The position numbers and the translations under genes are program-made. This document shows, piece after piece, positions 61,313 to 64,000 of a DNA stretch of 64,000 nt; the first letter of the stretch is position 1, and every line of letters begins with the position of its first letter. The notes under the pieces were generated by a model. It worked only from the letters and a program-made list of their open reading frames with translations. It was not told where the DNA came from and made no database searches. Source of the DNA: Piper betle (lineage: Eukaryota > Streptophyta > Magnoliopsida > Piperales > Piperaceae); the NCBI GenBank assembly GCA_033002965.1, contig JAURVB010007694.1, forward strand, positions 1 through 64,000, written 5' to 3'.

Positions 61313-62240
61313 TGTAAAACCCACGATTCGAGTTAGGGTTTTATATTCAGAACCGGTTGGGTCGACCGTTATTTTTTCGAGTTGAGTCAGTTTCAGGACA
61401 CGTGTACCGAGCCGTCGCCGGTCGCGTGTATGAGTTATGAGGGTCATGCGTACCCAAGTATATGATGATAACGTCATGAACACAGCAGAACAGAATGAGT
61501 TATCAGAATATATGAGAGTATGCGAGTGATTTTTTTTATTTTTATATATAGTGGATCGTAGAATTAGTTTTAGGCCGTTTACCGCGTTAGGACGTGTTAC
61601 GGGCATTTTGGGTGGGTTGATAGTTCTAGAGCATATCATTATGATTTTTGGTGTTGTTTGATTTTATGGGATTTTCCCAAATTTTTTTAGAATTTTTTTA
61701 CGACTTAAATATTATTTTGACTCGAGTCGGAGACGAGTCAAGTAATATTTACGACCTTGCCACCACACACCCCGCGCCTTTCTTTCTTCCCCAAACCAAA
61801 CCCTCGTGCCGCGCCGCCCCTGTTCGCGCGCCACCGCCGCTGCTGTCGGCGCCGCCCGGCCGTCGACCGACGCCGCCCAGCTCGGCGACGACGTTGCCGT
61901 GCTGCCCCGACCAGGTCCGGCCCCAATCGGGCCGCCGTGACGCCGGAATCGTCGTGCGTAACACCGCGGCTAAGTTTTGGTCGCGTCGTCGATTTCGCCG
62001 CCGGCGACCGTCGCCGCCACGATCAGGTGGTCGCCTCAGCACCAGCGACCACCCAGTGACCCTCCCCGACCGGAACGGAGGCCAGCGCCGCCCATCCCGG
62101 CCGGATCTCCACACCACCACGACCGGCCTCTGTTTTATGTATTTTCCGGCGAGCCGCCACCTCCGTTGGCCTCATCGACCTTGTAGATGAGTCGGGCTCG
62201 CCGAGCCGGTTCCAATGGTACCCTACATGACCCCTATCCA
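61313..62240 (+). mobile_element. LTR copy D, 5' third, cut by copy E
   Basis: Begins TGTAAAACCCACGATTCGAG and runs colinear with copy C through the GC-rich block until ...CCCTATCCA, where copy E starts in the opposite orientation. The equivalent point in C is near 58480. The remaining two thirds should lie beyond the window, on the far side of E. Confidence 0.75.
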
Positions 62241-64000
62241 TGTAACACCCCAAATCCGGTCCACACTCGTGAACCGAACCGGCATGTTACAGGCCCCGGT
62301 TAGGTCGGCTAACCCGAACCTAACTCGTGCGGATCCAATCTCGGCGTCTTAAGATGAAGATCCAACTTGCTATATGTATGTATGAATGCATAAAACCCTA
62401 ACAGGATACTACATGGATGACATGCAACCAAGTTTCACACCAACACAATTACGATTAAAATCGATGAAAATTCTGAAATAAAGCGAACAGGATTTCCCCC
62501 TAAAGGTGCAATTAGGGTCCACCCTGTCAAAATAAAATAATATATATATGTATAAATATATACACATGCATCCATGATTTCATTCACACAACATCTAACA
62601 TATTATGAATTCATTCTGAAGCTGGGGTTTCAACCCACCATGCTTCCATTGCGCATCTCTGATCGTATTCACATTCTATCATGTCTCATGCATTGGAACA
62701 CGTCATTCACAATATAATAACATAACAACACAAAATTAAACATTCAAAAATCTAACATGTGTGTGTGCAGAAGACCTCATTGCTCCTCCGTCCTGGCCGG
62801 CCCATCCGTCTCGTGCTTATCACCTACATATATATAGGAAAAACGTCAGTAACAAGCGTTACTGGTCCGGAAAACAAAATAACTATACCAAACTGGCTAT
62901 GAGAGCAAACTCTCATCTGAAAGAAATCATCATACTCCACGTGAACACTCTGAAGGGCACTACTGAGGAGCCACTGGGCTGCAGACCCGGTAGCATCCCG
63001 AACTTACTAATCTGCTGCTGGTACTGTGCTACTCTCAGCACTTCTTTTTCAGTACTTCTCATGAAACTTTATCCTAAGCCCTCTCCGAACCTCCATATCT
63101 CTCCTGGCCTTGAGCACGAAGGCCGAGTACTCTCAGGCAGTCGCCTTTAGTACCCTTTGAACCACAAGTCCGGACATGCGCTGTACTAAACAGTACCCGT
63201 AAACCTCCACGTTCTCCGGGTGTGAGGAACTCAAACGCGGAGTTGTCAGGATCCCTCGGGAATGGAACAGTCCGCTGGCACTAATCCAGAGCCCGCTTTG
63301 ACTGTCACGGCATCCTCTGCATGGTACGTGCAGTCGGTTTCTCCATCTCTCGTCTCACTGAAAACTCGATAAAACTATATATATAGGCCTGGGAAGGGAT
63401 TCATATAATAGGCCCGAAGGCAACTTGTGGTGGAGCTTGTTTTCGAAATCATCCTCGAGGGATCTCATCCTCGAGGGGTTATTAATCCGGAAAATATTCG
63501 ATTAAATGACCCGAGTTAAGTGGGATCCAACAAAACACCACTTAACCCGTCCTGCAAATAATAACATAAACATGCAATAGAAAAGCGTAAAACAAGACGA
63601 GTCCTAAACGGACCTGGTAGAAGCTCCAAGCGTGTCATCGCGCCTAGGCGGCGAGCTCCTATTCCGTACCTACACATCAAAACTAAATACTAACGCCCGC
63701 TAACTAAATGATGCATCAAACTCGTCATATAATCAACACCATACGAATAACATTCATCAACAGTCAAGTAATCATAATGTGAAAATAATTCTAAGTCATC
63801 CTATTCATACCACTTTTATACTATTTTTCTAAGTTGTGTCATACTCGATTAACATGCTCATATTTACTTATCTCACTAGACTACTTATCCTCCATACACT
63901 ATCAATCACATCATATAACTTCATTCATACTCTAACATTCATCATGATAATTAATCAACCCTAGCATGCTATGCTAACAATTATTATCAATTTTAAATAA
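62241..64000 (-). mobile_element. LTR copy E, inverted, truncated by the window end
   Basis: Plus-strand start TGTAACACCCCAAATCCGG is the inverted end of the 2.9-kb family. The sequence follows copy C backwards from 60514 to about 58755, including the reverse of TATATATATG near 63378 and of the TAGGTACGGA segment near 63665. About 1.2 kb should be missing to the right. Confidence 0.78.

Noticed and set aside
62761..63150. 129-codon plus-strand frame in LTR E
   Set aside because: Antisense of LTR DNA; the equivalent stretch of copy C is not open.

Overview
This is nuclear DNA from a flowering plant. Three genes with canonical GT-AG introns have plant-type architectures, the intergenic space is dominated by plant LTR retrotransposons and non-autonomous DNA elements, and base composition swings between AT-rich spacer and very GC-rich repeat blocks. 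I cannot fix the species. No tRNA, rRNA, CRISPR array or bacterial-style operon was seen.

Three genes are convincing. (1) 22258-26709, plus: a 149-aa LITAF-domain zinc protein of the plant GILP type, 3 exons, with a 3.9-kb repeat-filled first intron. (2) 40207-47385, minus: the mitochondrial pyruvate dehydrogenase E1 beta subunit, 14 exons, 374 aa. (3) 50860-56463, minus: a DHHC-type protein S-acyltransferase, 5 exons, 444 aa. All three have complete reading frames with compatible splice phases. They share no pathway; the first is about 14 kb from the second.

The rest is mostly transposons inside transposons. At 4.0-14.3 kb a decayed hAT transposase gene is split by a Reina-like Ty3/gypsy element (4120-13297), which is split by a 2.9-kb LTR (copy F), which is split by a 3.2-kb LTR of another family (copy G). 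At 27.2-38.9 kb a second gypsy element lies on the minus strand with open gag and protease frames. One of its LTRs holds a tandem TRIM array (28652-30041) and its pol region holds another 2.9-kb LTR (copy B).

The 2.9-kb LTR family occurs as A (15057-17929), B (32116-34983), C (57562-60514), F (6556-12614 including G), D (61313-62240, cut by E) and E (62241 to the window end, inverted). A, B, C and F have both ends visible and 5-bp target duplications (exact for A, four of five for B, C and F), with no partner LTR, so they look like solo LTRs.

Two hAT-like non-autonomous elements with exact 8-bp target duplications (19497-20348 and 48824-49591) contain a segment resembling the 2.9-kb LTR family. 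This shared segment and the tandem TRIM array are the most unusual things in the window. All coordinates come from reading the sequence by eye; family names for retrotransposons are inferences from motifs.
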